A stretch of 64,000 bases of DNA from Sclerotiophoma versabilis (lineage: Eukaryota > Ascomycota > Dothideomycetes > Pleosporales > Didymellaceae). The stretch lies in contig JAAROD010000015.1 of the NCBI GenBank assembly GCA_012274445.1, positions 1,860,001 to 1,924,000 on the forward strand. The letters are read 5' to 3'. Positions 46,198-58,490 of the stretch are shown piece after piece (the stretch's first letter is position 1; every line of letters begins with the position of its first letter). A program made the position numbers and the translations under genes. The notes under the pieces were generated by a model. That model ran no database searches. It was given only the letters and a program-made list of their open reading frames with translations, and was not told where the DNA came from.

Positions 46198-48249
46198 ACG
46201 CATGCAAGGGCGCTCAAGACACACGACCAACGTACGATCATCGCAGACCGAGGATTGCGAACATACTCGTAGTACGGGGATACATCTTTTGGCTTCCCCG
46301 CACGAGCTGAACAAAAACACAACGATCTTAATGGACACCACGTAATGAGGATGAGAACCGCCCTGCACCAGCACGGCGAAGGGGAAGGGTATTGCGACTC
46401 ACATCTTTGGGACCTCACTCTGGCGTTATCTTGCACTCCGGAATGTGCATTGGGGAACCGGTACCCCATCAGGCGTTGTACGCAATGTAACGCGACGCAT
46501 GGTTGCTTCATCTATATTACCTTACTTTTTACGTAGTACTGTCTGGGTGGGAGTGTACTATATCTTACGTCGGCATTGAGAGGGCATTTTGCTTGCACAT
46601 CCGAGAGGGAGGAGAGATCTGATACCCCATACGCTCATCATAGGTCTTGATTAGAAGACTGTAATTGGAAGACGACGTTTTGTGCCTGTTTCAACAATGC
46701 TATCTTCGAATGCGTCTGGTGACGCCTGTGATCGGTATATGGAGCACGACCTTACTCCGGTCCGCAACCTCCTTTTCCAAGATTCAACACGCGCGTTCAC
46801 TTTCGGTTCAACGGTTTGCACGCTGGCGTAGATCTGTCTCACGTAGATTGGGCGTACGCGGAGTACGCGCCATGCACCCGGAGTGTGGGAGTAGCCGCTT
46901 AGGTGTAGCTCTTCCTTGATGGCGATCGTACCATTTCCATACCCTGCTCTCTCATTCGACGGAGCTCGTACACTTTGCCTTTGCCATTCGCATCTAGCAA
47001 CGTTGGATATTACGCTGCATAGTGCTGCTGGGAGCACCGCCTCGGCAAGTTAGAGCAGCCCGTCAGGTGCAGTCACATACTTGTGTAGCAAGGTTGTCCA
47101 GGTCACGATGCGCACTATGGAAGAATTACCGCGCTAGGCGGTCTCCCTCTCGACACTGTAAGGCGGACGGAGCCTTCCCGTACCGGCAACCAGCGTGCTA
47201 GCGCCGTGAAGCAAACCATCTTCGCCCAAGATTCATGCAAACCACCTTCATCAATACTCTCATCTTACATGAGGCGTCGTTCAAACAAGCAGCCTATCGT
47301 GCTGGCGGCCGTTGAAACTAGTGAGCACCAGAGCGCTACGAGGGAGCTAGGATTCGCGTGCTCTTTTGGGAGCGATGCACGCACGGGTCGCTAAGGGTTT
47401 CCCCTCGTCAACGTCACACCGACTGGAGTGTTTCAGGTTCTCACACAGATGTCGGTTTCGCATCTTCAGCCCTTTGTGATCAGGAACAAGGAGTGAATGC
47501 AGAGGTGGAACGGGAGAGTGGCGAGCAGAATGGACGGTCTTTGCTATCTGTGGGTTCGCTGCTCGGAGATGCCATGCTGGTGGTGGAGCTCGGTGCGGAA
47601 GGAGCTTGCACGCATTGGGCGAAATTCGTTGAGAGGCCCCATCATCACGCGTGTTGGAGTGTTTCAGACTCTCACACGGACACCATCCATGCGTCCGCAG
47701 ATCGTTCCAACCAGGCTGTCCCTCCAAATGCCACTCGCTTGCTCCTCGCTTCAGACTCGACCTTCCTGAAGATGCAGACTATACAAGCCGTGTCCGCTGG
47801 CGCTAGGTCCATCATGGGATTCTGCCCTTGATGGATGTTCCCTCAAATTACACCTACCAGAACAGGCCACGATCTATCTTGATTTGTCGAGCCTCGGGAC
47901 ACTCCTTGATGAGGATCCCGCTCTTTTGTTTAACGTCGTGAAACTTCTCGCGCTTGGGAATCTACATCTGAGGCAGAGACCCTCCCTCCCCTCCTATTTC
48001 ATGGTCTCTCTCAATGACTTCTACACCTGCTTGAAGTCCAGCTGAAGCTTGCTTCTTCTCTTTCTTGTCCTCATTCAATTCTTACACTCCTTGATCGACG
48101 GCATCTTGACGCTGCCTCATCCCCTCTTTTCGGTCACACAACACCTGCAGGGACAGGTGACTATCTGCAGCACTTACCATCGCACTGCAGCAGCCTAAAG
48201 TACCAAACCTGATATCAGCAGCTTGAGCATCCGAGATCCCGACTTCGAC
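46198..48249. other. Intergenic region, no gene recognised
   Basis: This 2-kb stretch has many short ORFs on all frames, none with domains; the longest (47358-47831 +) lies in the same span as minus-strand frames. A weak direct repeat is listed at 47424/47654. From about 47960 to 48220 the plus strand is pyrimidine-rich, as in a fungal 5' leader for the next gene. Confidence 0.4.
47424..47684 (+). repeat. Weak direct repeat pair
   Basis: TGGAGTGTTTCAG followed two bases later by TCTCACAC occurs at 47424-47446 and again at about 47655-47677, 231 bp apart. Only 21 of 23 positions match and flanking identity is poor. It may be an old local duplication or coincidence. Confidence 0.35.
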
Positions 48250-50139
48250 ATGCTGAACCAAGCAACACAAAAGCTCTCCAAGATGCATGCTAGACGGAAT
48301 CCAAATCTGTCTATTCAGTCCACCGCGGCATATAGCCAACTCACTCCACCAATTCTTTCCGCGACTTCCGGCGCTTTCTTGTCTCCTAATCTTGACCGTC
48401 GTGGCCTGCTTTCCAGATCACCGCCCGCGTCGCCTAGTCTTCCCTCTTTGATCCCCCGCCATGGGAAGAAGCAACCACAACCCAGCCACAACCGGCTGAT
48501 CAAGCGTATTCTCATTGGGGGTCTAGCGGTCATCTTCCTACTCTGGCTAATAGTCCGCCAACTGCATGCATCTGCGCAGTCGTCGTCCATCTACGACGGA
48601 GATGGAGAGGAATGGGAGATGGCAGGGGGAACCCAATTGCCACAGGAGCCCTCGGTCGTTGCTATGGCCGACAACACAGGAAAGATGAGGTGGACTGTGT
48701 CGATTCCATCGAGCTTCGACTTCCCCTTGCAACCTGCTCAGTACCGTGACATATGCCACCAGGCCCAGGAGGTGTCTAGAGATATGCACCAGGAGGCGCG
48801 AGCGTCCTCTGGCTTCGCGAAGCGTATGCTTAACTACTATCAGAAGGATCAGTACTATATTGATGTCAAGGAGGCTGAAGAGCAGGCACTGTTGCCGCCC
48901 TCGAAGACGAGTGGAAGGCCAAAGGGGTTTGTGGAGGACGATATGATTGCAGATGGGTTCTCGACTACCGGACTCAAGGTCTGTGATAGAAGTCTGACAT
49001 ATGTACTGGAGACGGACGATGCGGGCTTTGGTAACTCGTTGATACGCTTATGGATGTCATACGGATTGGCGAAAGCTGAGAACCGCACATTCTTCATCGA
49101 TGATAGCCGATGGTAAGTGCGAAGAAACCAAACTGACGTTCAACATGTGCTAACCATGAGTAGGCCATATGGCAAGTACCTGACGTACTTCATCAACCCC
49201 CCTACAGCAGGATGCCTTCCTCCGCCCAAGTCCCACATGGTCCCTTGCCCACACAATGCCCGTCACATCGTAGTCTCCGGAGCCACGGTCCGGTCAACAT
49301 TCGGCCATGCTTTCACGGAAGAATGGGAGGATGCTACAAAGATGCGCGTCCAGCGCCAGCACAAGATCTTCAATCTGCTCCGAATCGGCTACGAAGCGCT
49401 TTTCAAGCTCCGCACCGAGGATGCAAAATACGTCCTGAACCGCGCTCTAGAGCTGTATGGCGATATCAAGTCAGAGGGTGGCATCAGCATCGGCATGCAC
49501 GTCCGTCATGGCGACAAGCATCCCCTAGAATACCAGTACCAGAAAGACTACATCCCGCTGGACCGCTATACCGACACCGCGCGCGAGATCTACATTGACC
49601 TGATCGAGAACGCAGGCAGGAAGTCTAAGAAGCGCAGCGCCGACGCAGAGAACTCTCTCTCCGCACGCCACACTACCTCCAGAATGGTCTTAGCCTCGGA
49701 CGATCCCCTCGTCTACGAGTCGGCGGAAGTAGGCCCCAACTCCATCCGCGCACAGGATCGCATCGTGCTTGCGACCAAAGCCGCGCTCGAAGCTGCGCAG
49801 GGCAAGAAGAACCCCTGGATCGACGAGATCACGGGCTGGGAAGGCGGGTTCTACCGCGATGTGTTTTTCAGCTTGGGCCAGCCTGTGGGGAATGCAAAGG
49901 ATATGCAGAAACTCGACAGCAGCAATGTTCCCGAGCAGGCAATGAGGCTGAGGGAGCTGGTGGGCCGAGCGTATCTGCTTGATTTGGCGGTGTTGAGCAA
50001 AGCTGATACAATGGTGTGCACGGTTAGCAGTACTGCGTGCAGACTGCTGGCTGTGATGATGGGGTGGGATAAGGCTATCAAGCAAGGAAATTGGCGGAAC
50101 ATCGATGGTGATTTCGATTGGAAGGGCATTATGTGGTAG
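48250..50139 (+). CDS. GT23-like (fucosyltransferase/NodZ-type) glycosyltransferase, type II membrane protein
   Basis: Exons are 48250-49112 and 49164-50139, giving 612 aa. The ATG at 48250 (MLNQATQKLSKM) is used because the upstream in-frame codon is TTG. A cytosolic Ser/Pro-rich head (about 1-75) is followed by basic HNRLIKR and one TM helix ILIGGLAVIFLLWLIV, typical of Golgi type II enzymes. The luminal part holds DAGFGNSLIRLWMSYGLAKAE, FFIDDSRWPYGKY and the nucleotide-sugar motif GMHVRHGDK (compare HVRRTDK of FUT8/NodZ). The C-terminal MVLASDDP and VCTVSSTACRLLAVMMGW match the same fold. It is probably a sugar transferase using a GDP-sugar donor; acceptor and sugar are unknown. Fungal glycans are not classically core-fucosylated, so FUT8 activity should not be assumed. 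Confidence 0.8.
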
Positions 50140-50347
50140 TTGTCCGTGCCATTTTTGTTTCTTTACAGCGCTTGAGAATGAAGATACCCCCGTTTGCTCA
50201 ACTGCACCGCGCTTAGCTCGAATCTAATTTGAAAGACAATGACACACATGGCACAGCGTAGATTCACGGAGAGTACCCCCTGAACAGCCATCTAGCGTGA
50301 GCCCGATCATTCAACCCTCTGTACTTACTGTACAAGCACGACTACCA

Positions 50348-51523
50348 TCATCGCTTCTCGCTCGCTCCCCACTTCTTCCTCTCCTCGCGCCAGGGATACT
50401 CCTCCCGGAACCCCAACAACCTTTTCGCCTTCTCATTACTAATCGGCGCCTTCACCCCACTCAGCGCACTCTCATCCAAAATCTCGCTCTCGGGACAGAA
50501 ACTCCTCAACCAATCAACCGTCTGCGCCCTCCCATCCGGCAGCGTATTCTCATCATTAACCACGTTGAACACCTCGAATCCCAGCCCATCCGTCTCAATA
50601 CAGCGGTTGATCAGATTGCCCAGATCCCGCGCGTCGATGTAGCTCCACCCGTGCACCAGCCAGTCACGGGGGCGGTCGAGGTAGGCCTGCATAGTCTGCT
50701 GGTGGTTCTGCGGGGTCACGACGGCGCCGAAGCGCAAACAGTAGATATCCACTGGAGAACCCATGGCGCGGAAGCGCTTCTCAAACGACGCGGCGACGCG
50801 CTCCATGCACACCTTGGACGTGGCGTAGACGTCCATGGGCTCTGTGGGCGAGGCCTCGGTGACGGGGAAGTGCGGGAACGAAATGTTGCCCTCGGCGTAT
50901 GTAACGCCGTAGACGGTGATGGAGGAGGCTAGCAGGATCTTCTTGATGCCTAGTTTGCATGCTGCTTCTATTATTGCGTACGAGGAGAGCATGTTGATCC
51001 GGAAGGTTTCATTGTCTGGGATCCGGTTTGGTTGTGGGATGCCTGTAAGTCGTCAGTACTGTCAAGTGAGCAGATAATCAACGAGACCGCTACAAGACAA
51101 GGAACTCCAAGACGTGTTTTGCCAATCTTTGCTTGCCCGGTTTAGGTTTGCATGTAATGAATGTTTTTCTCTTCTTCTCTTTTCTTTTCTATTTTCGCGT
51201 CTGACCTTGTTGCCATCGTGAACCCCCGGATCCATCACCGGATACGTACCAGCAAGATGTATAACCACATCGGGTGTTCTCATGGTTTCTCGAAACGGCT
51301 CGCTGATCTGGAAATGACAACTCAGCGCATTGAATGCCTGTGCGCCATCCGTAAGGTCTGCCTTCAGTGTGTGTACTCTTGGATTATCCAGCGGAGTCTG
51401 GTCGACATTCAGTATCTCATGGCCGTAGCTCAGCAGCTTCTCGATCACGCAGCGGCCCACCACGCCCGAGCCTCCGGTGATGACTATGCGCTTTTTGGAA
51501 CTCGATTTTGGATTGCTCGACAT
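50348..51523 (-). CDS. NAD-dependent epimerase/dehydratase (extended SDR)
   Basis: Minus-strand exons are 51523-51250 and 51042-50348 with an unusually long 207-nt intron, giving 322 aa. The N-terminus has the Rossmann motif VITGGSGVVGR, then DVVIHLAGIPQPNRIPDNETFRIN across the splice. The active-site Ser/Tyr/Lys set is visible as ASSITVYG followed by YATSKVCME. The C-terminal part (SYIDARDLGNLINRCI) is typical of extended SDRs acting on NDP-sugars or related substrates. The exact substrate is not determinable. The longest open frame through the intron is out of phase with the second exon, which confirms splicing. It is convergent with the GT23-like gene, with 208 bp between stop codons. Confidence 0.87.
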
Positions 51524-51898
51524 GGTTACTGTTATGGACAGGGCAGGGAAGCTCGGAGAGGGACATGGGTCTTTCCAACAGGGCCTGTTCCATCTTCGAG
51601 TCTTTATACGACATGTGGTTTACCGCGGAGCTTCCCCGCATCGCATGGAGCTTGAGGAGGTCGCGTCGGCTCTAGCGCGATTGGTGAGCCCCTCCAGTAT
51701 CGGCCTGCCGCCGAAGTGATAACCAGTGCCGCATACGCGTGTGGCTTGCCCGAAGGATGGTGTGGGTTTGAGATTGATCATCATTCCATCGAATTGTACA
51801 TTTATTCATGTCTATCGTTCAGCCGTTTAGCCTCAAGAGCTCCTTGGCACTCTGAGCACATGGTTGTCTCCACACGGTCCGACACGTCAAGCTCGGTC

Positions 51899-52787
51899 CT
51901 ATGCCGTCTGAGTGCCGTATCCCCTAATCCTCTCTGCGAATGCCCAGCTCTGGTTCTCTAGCTTGACGTCCTCATTCAAGTCAACACCGTCCTTCGTGAT
52001 GATGGCGATGGAGTACCTGTCCATACTCCTCGCATCCCTGTAGAAGAGAACCTTCATGCACTCCTTGACCTTCTCTACTGCCTGCTCCTTGGTGACATTC
52101 TGCACTGACGCCTCGTCCGGCAATAATGTTCGCATGATCGGCTGTGCAAGATGCGCCCCAAACCCTGTGGCAATCGAGGGAGAAGAGAATGTGGTACCAA
52201 GGAGATCTGCGCTCGCAAGGAACGGCTTGCCCTCGCCGTCCAGACCAGCAACTAAGAGGTGATTCCACAGCGGGTCGAACTTCGATCGGCGGTTGTACAT
52301 GACCTTGGCAAGGTATGTGTGGAGGTTCTTGGCGTTGAGGTTGTCGTCGGTCGAGGAGTAGTTCTCGCGGATATCAAGAGAGTTGAGAAGGCGGTCGAGG
52401 TACTGCATGTCTGAGACGTCGCCGCCGAAGCCCACAACAACCTCGTCGTTGAACTTTCGTAGTCGCTTGACGTCAGTGAAGCGAGCGAGCGATCCGTAAG
52501 ACGCTATGGTGGACTGTCAGCGCACATGTCTACCTCTGTAAGCACAAACGGCATCATACCCAGGTTGTCCGCCGCAATGACTACGCCATCCTTGAACTTT
52601 GCCGCCAACACTGAAGTTCCGGTGACGATGGGTCCCTGAGAGTGCTGAGTAGGACCAGCTGTCTGGAAATGTGAGGGATCGTAGGCGCCGTAGACATCGT
52701 CTCTAGGCTGTGTTGATGTCAGTAAGGCGGTGTTGATCGAGTGGGGAGGCGGCTTACACGGCCCCAAGCTTGCGGGAGATGGTTCAT
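51899..52787 (-). CDS. PRE4: Proteasome 20S subunit beta type-7 (Pre4/PSMB4-like)
   Basis: Minus-strand exons are 52787-52758 (30 nt), 52707-52560 and 52503-51899, giving 260 aa. The propeptide MNHLPQAWGRPRDDVYGAYDP leads to TQHSQGPIVTGTSVLAAKF, the mature beta7 N-terminus, then VVIAADNLASYGSLARFTDVKRL. The body has VVVGFGGDVSDMQYLDRLL, HLLVAGLDGEGKPFLASADLLG and GFGAHLAQPIMR, diagnostic for Pre4. The subunit is not itself catalytic: residue 1 of the mature chain is Thr, but Gly follows late and no peptidase triad is expected in this family. It is part of the 20S core. The 5' end faces the HCNGP-like gene across 212 bp. Confidence 0.93.
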
Positions 52788-52999
52788 CGTCAGTTGTCTA
52801 TTTCTGGGAGTTCGATAGTGGGCTGGAGAGTATTGGTCTGGCGTTGACGGCGTGAATCAACAATAAGGCGGCGTTCGGAGGTGAGTGGTTGATAGCAGGC
52901 AGCTCCGCTGGCGACGATATGCTTGGCGTTGCAGCTGGAGAGCTCGGGCCACATTACGCATGGATTCCCGCGGTCGCTCTTTCACCACAGACACACGCA
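52788..52999. promoter_or_regulatory. Short bidirectional promoter, PRE4 / HCNGP-like
   Basis: Only 212 bp separate two outward ATGs. The sequence GGCGGCG..GGTGAGTGG around 52868-52887 is GC-rich and TATA-less. I see no clear copy of the yeast proteasome (PACE) box. Confidence 0.45.
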
Positions 53000-53809
53000 A
53001 TGCTGGGAGTAAATTATGAGAGCAGCGATGAAGAGGAGGCGCTCCCAGCGACAACGGCTAAGGTGAGCCTCACACATGTGCCTGGGAGGACCCCGATAGC
53101 TACTAATATTGAGTTGGCAAATGTTCCTGTAGCAGCCGCACTCACGTCTGAGCTCCTTCCTCAATCAGCTCCTCCAAACATACCTCCACCACCGTCCGCT
53201 CCAGTCAATGGACCTGCGCAAGGCCCGACCGTGTCGCCGCCTCCATCAGACAACCAGGTCACCAACGACAATCCACCTGGCTCTCCGTACACGTCAAGTC
53301 GAGCTATTATTCAAAACCTGACCCTGCCCACCGTGCCTAATTTCGACATACCACCTTCTCCGCCGGGGTCGCCGCCGCAACGAGCGACAAAGAAGTTTGC
53401 TCAGTTTCTCGAGCTGAAGAAGAAGGGCCAGCATTTCAATCAACGGCTAGAGAGCTCCTCGGTGCTGCGCGACCCAGGCCATTCGCAAAAGCTGATGGAC
53501 TTTGCTGGCATCAGTGAGGAGGAACAATACGCTTCTACGCTTTCGGAGGGTCTTGCTGTGCCTGCAGTGTTCCCTCCTTGGGCGTATGTAGAGGAGCTGA
53601 GGGCCTCACAGAAGAGGATTCTCAAGGCAAAGGAACAGGAGAAGTCTAGGACGCCGAGGGAGGCTATTGACTTTGTCTCTGCCACAAGATCTGGCTCGGC
53701 GAGTCGCACAAGCACCCCATCCGGAAAGACAGGCATGTCGCAAAGCGCAGGCAAAAGGAAGGAACTAGAACATAGAAGTCGGGAAGTGTCACCTAAGAGG
53801 AGAAGATGA
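53000..53809 (+). CDS. HCNGP/SAP30BP-like nuclear protein
   Basis: This single-exon gene encodes 269 aa. The ATG at 53000 gives MLGVNYESSDEEEALP, the usual start of this family, in preference to an upstream non-conserved extension from 52889. The middle is Pro-rich and disordered. The HCNGP domain is clear at about 130-215: FAQFLELKKKGQHFNQRLESSSVLRDPGHSQKLMDFAGI, then an EEEQYAS stretch and PPWAY. The C-terminus is Lys/Arg/Ser-rich and ends KRRR, a likely nuclear signal. Mammalian SAP30BP works in transcription and in splicing of short introns; that link may be meaningful in a genome full of 46-55-nt introns, but is inference. Confidence 0.85.
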   Translation: MLGVNYESSDEEEALPATTAKVSLTHVPGRTPIATNIELANVPVAAALTSELLPQSAPPNIPPPPSAPVNGPAQGPTVSPPPSDNQVTNDNPPGSPYTSSRAIIQNLTLPTVPNFDIPPSPPGSPPQRATKKFAQFLELKKKGQHFNQRLESSSVLRDPGHSQKLMDFAGISEEEQYASTLSEGLAVPAVFPPWAYVEELRASQKRILKAKEQEKSRTPREAIDFVSATRSGSASRTSTPSGKTGMSQSAGKRKELEHRSREVSPKRRR

Positions 53810-54707
53810 GCTGTGAGCGTAATGACATGGTGGTTTACTGCTCATGCTTATCCATTTGCGTTACTCGGTCGATTTCTATTATGCAGTGTCTGGAACACGA
53901 CATCAGGCTACGCTTCGAAACGTAGCTTTGGCGGATTTGCACGTTTCGGGCGATCGGCGCACTGGCGTCATCAGGGTGCTTGCCCTGTCAGGTACATAGC
54001 GCGTTCAACGTAATCTAAAGATTCGAACAAGACCGTTTGCAGATACTGTGACATGTCAAATTCTGGGATGGCAACTTGATGATTGACTGAGGAGGTGTGC
54101 ACAAGGCTGTGGAAGGCGTTGCGTACTTTTGGTGGTTACGGAGCGCTGGAGGGGTAATCGGATTGACGATCGATTGACGTGGAGGCCTCATACCGTATCT
54201 CAACATTTTCAGAGGACGGTCATCGCCGTGACAGCCGCTCCCATGCCTTTGCGATAGGATTAATGCACACTGTTACGACACAGGCGCAGCGGCGGCCAAT
54301 GGGTTGCACAGCATGCGCGGGGCACATCAGGTCGCGAACTGAGGCTGCCCCTCCTTCTTTCTCAACTACTTAAGCTTGACACCCCACCACAACAAAACAT
54401 CAGTGCAACTTTTTCACATCCGCCTGGTAAGTCAAGCTCTTCGTCAGCCTTCCATCCGCGGCCGGCCGTACCATCCCACCCCCATGCCAGTTTGAGGCTC
54501 CGCCGGCCTCTAACAGTCAAGGGCTGGGCAGTGGTCGAGTGTTTCTCAGGATCCACCCAGCACCGGCCGGCGACGCTTGACTAGAACGCTGTAGTCTCCC
54601 AAGCACGGTATCATAGGGCTGAAGTGCGCCTATATATACTCGACTGCTGCTCAGCTCCACTCCTGCAATTGACTCTTACTGATCAATCCAGTACACAAAC
54701 ATACACC
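53810..54707. other. Intergenic region and enolase promoter
   Basis: In these 898 bp no protein gene is supported. The last 350 bp are the enolase promoter, with a TATA box at 54631 and pyrimidine/AC-rich leader before the ATG. Confidence 0.5.
54631..54638 (+). promoter_or_regulatory. TATA box of the enolase gene
   Basis: TATATATA lies 77 bp upstream of the enolase start codon, ahead of an AC-rich leader ending ACACCATGG, a strong fungal start context. High-expression glycolytic genes often have such a box. Confidence 0.6.
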
Positions 54708-56128
<1,421 letters not shown>

Positions 56129-56849
56129 GAGGTTGATTATGAAGGAAGACAGAATTCACGAAAAGCACCAGAAAGAAGTGCAATGATTATGATATAGCGA
56201 CGATTTTTGTACACAAGATGCAATAAATGCAACCCAATACCCAATTTAATATGCATCTACAAACCTACTGCCACCCTCTTTCCACTTTGAATGAGCTGAC
56301 AAAGTTTGGCAGCTTGGAATGTTTCCACCTTCGCGTCAACAACTTACCTGCATTCAGGCCAGTCACCATCCATCCTCATTGGCGAGGCTGATTATATGGT
56401 TCTAGGTTCCGTTGCTAGCCTTTGGATGCCAATTAGCCAAGGTTTAGGTACGTGTGAGTTCCGGGACTATCCATCTCGCAAACAACCGTTCCCGAGGTGC
56501 GTGACTACCACGACTCTCCGTACGCCTCCGGAATCTTACGACAACTCTGTAGCGTCGCAACCGAACGATGAATTTACGGACACGATCTCAAGCACCGCGA
56601 AGTTTCCCGATCGATCACTACCTGGAAAACATTGGTTCATGCGGGACTATCCAAGGATGCGCAAGAACAATGCGCTCTTTGTTCTACAGCTTTTACGACC
56701 CCTTCAATCGTATATCAGCTTAACGTGGCTGCCCTGTCTTGTCATTGCACAATGTACCTTCAAGATGCAGTCCTATAAGGCCAACCACCCTTTGATTTCC
56801 CAACCCATCAGGCATATTCAACCAACTTATCCATTCATGACTACCAACG
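56129..56849. other. Intergenic region, no gene recognised
   Basis: This is 721 bp between enolase and the next gene. A 184-codon open frame (56306-56860) starts only with TTG and has no domain; it ends just past the next ATG and is probably chance. Confidence 0.45.
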
Positions 56850-58490
56850 ATGATTTTTAGTCACCAAACTGACGTAGATCAGTCCACAGCGAAGCAACAT
56901 ATCGCCGCCATGCACCATCAAACTCATACTGCGAGTCATTGCGACATTGACAGACCCGATGTGCACACAGTGCAAGATGGGATTTACCTTCCATGTCAAG
57001 ATCAGAGCCACCCAGACACGCAAGCGCCGTCTTCAAGCGCCATTCCCTGGCACAGTGATGATGAGTTGTCTCCCAGGGCGTCGAAATATTTTACCGACCT
57101 TTTCGCGCTTTACACACCGCGAGAGCCTGTAGGCTCGGCACCAACCGGCGATTGTCACGCCACATCTCACTCAGCTGATGCTCGAAAGGCTTCTACGATT
57201 ACCGTTTTCCCTAGTTTTGTGACGTATGATGTGAAGCCGAAAGATGCTGACGTTTCACAACGCAGATCCAAACAACACGAGACCGCACCAACTGAAAGCC
57301 AGTCATTCTTCAAGAAGCATTACCAAAGAGCCAAAGAGATCTATCGGAATGGGCCACCAGGTGAGGCCCAAATGTTCTGGGCAGGCATTAAGAGCTACCT
57401 GAAAGAAAGAGAGGGGGAGGTCGTTTTCGAGATGTGCTCACCCAAGCAAGCGGGTGAGGCTATTCGGGAGCCGCCACAGGAGTCTGTGGCTCCGTGCCAA
57501 GTTGTAGATTCATCTCTACGTCAATCTTGTATAACGGTGCATGGAACGACTGGAGATGTAGATAAGCCAAAAACACGACAAGACTCTGTGGTAAGTTACA
57601 GTGACGTTTCACGCAGTTCGCGTGAAGTACCTATCAAGCTTCAACAGACAGTCTCAACTGTAGACGCGAACAAAGCCCTCCCGCCATGTCCACCGTTGAG
57701 CGCTGCGCCTAAACAGCACCCGCAGAAGAGAAAAGGTAAGGTGCTGGATGTGAACAAGCCTCTGCCTCGGACCCCGTTTCCAGACTTTTCAGATACACCA
57801 AAGCCGTCGCATGGACTAGAAGACGATTCTCCTGTAGATCCACATTGGCCAACCATTTACACGCCGACGGTAGGTCTTGAGCCAGCAGTATACCAGCCGG
57901 AGACACCACGACAAAGTATTGAAGAGTGCTCTGAACACATTGGGCCAGAAATAAAACAAACCGCATGGCTCAAAAACCTAACAAAGAAGCGTTCAAATGT
58001 TCGTTTGCATGCCGATGGTATATCGAAATCATGCAAAGCAGGGAAAGTGCACAACACACTCAAAGCCAAGATATCCCGCCCCATTCTCATACCACTTGCT
58101 GTCCAGCTTTCGCCAGTTCTTCTCAACCCATACTCATGTACTGTAAGCGAGAAAGCGATGGGGAGGCAGAAGATTCCTTCGTCGCCAGCTTGGCTTAACA
58201 AGCTGGCGCATCCTACGATGCCGACGATGCCAACAATGCCAATATTGCACAAGCCTAAGAAGCGACCAGACTCGGATGCGAGCTTTGCTTGCCAGGGTGT
58301 ACGAGAGCAGTTTGAATGTGACAGTACAGGGCTGGGTTTGCAGGACGGTGGATCGAGGGCGAAAGTAGGTGGGGACCGTGAGAGTATGCTGAGTCCTGAG
58401 CCGCTTTTTACTGGACGGGGGAGCGATGGGAGCTATCACGATGGCAGTGATGAGCAGGCTGATTGGAAGAGGACTGGGAGGTGGGTATGA
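56850..58490 (+). CDS. Low-complexity protein of unknown function
   Basis: This single-exon frame gives 546 aa from an ATG at 56850 (MIFSHQTDVDQST); in-frame ATGs further in, such as at MHHQTH, are possible starts. It is rich in Pro, Ser, Lys and His with no predicted TM segment. One more ordered stretch sits at about 145-190 (SQSFFKKHYQRAKEIYRNG, AQMFWAGIKSYLKERE). Pro-rich LPPCPPLSA and PLPRTPFPDFS motifs could bind SH3 or 14-3-3 proteins. A tripeptide repeat (TMPTMPTMP) lies near 455. The length of the open frame and codon use suggest a real gene; I see no recognised domain. Lineage-restricted proteins of this style are common in these fungi. Confidence 0.7.
   Translation: MIFSHQTDVDQSTAKQHIAAMHHQTHTASHCDIDRPDVHTVQDGIYLPCQDQSHPDTQAPSSSAIPWHSDDELSPRASKYFTDLFALYTPREPVGSAPTGDCHATSHSADARKASTITVFPSFVTYDVKPKDADVSQRRSKQHETAPTESQSFFKKHYQRAKEIYRNGPPGEAQMFWAGIKSYLKEREGEVVFEMCSPKQAGEAIREPPQESVAPCQVVDSSLRQSCITVHGTTGDVDKPKTRQDSVVSYSDVSRSSREVPIKLQQTVSTVDANKALPPCPPLSAAPKQHPQKRKGKVLDVNKPLPRTPFPDFSDTPKPSHGLEDDSPVDPHWPTIYTPTVGLEPAVYQPETPRQSIEECSEHIGPEIKQTAWLKNLTKKRSNVRLHADGISKSCKAGKVHNTLKAKISRPILIPLAVQLSPVLLNPYSCTVSEKAMGRQKIPSSPAWLNKLAHPTMPTMPTMPILHKPKKRPDSDASFACQGVREQFECDSTGLGLQDGGSRAKVGGDRESMLSPEPLFTGRGSDGSYHDGSDEQADWKRTGRWV

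Noticed and set aside
56306..56860. 184-codon plus-strand frame before the 546-aa gene
   Set aside because: Starts only with TTG, no domain, and overlaps the next start codon.
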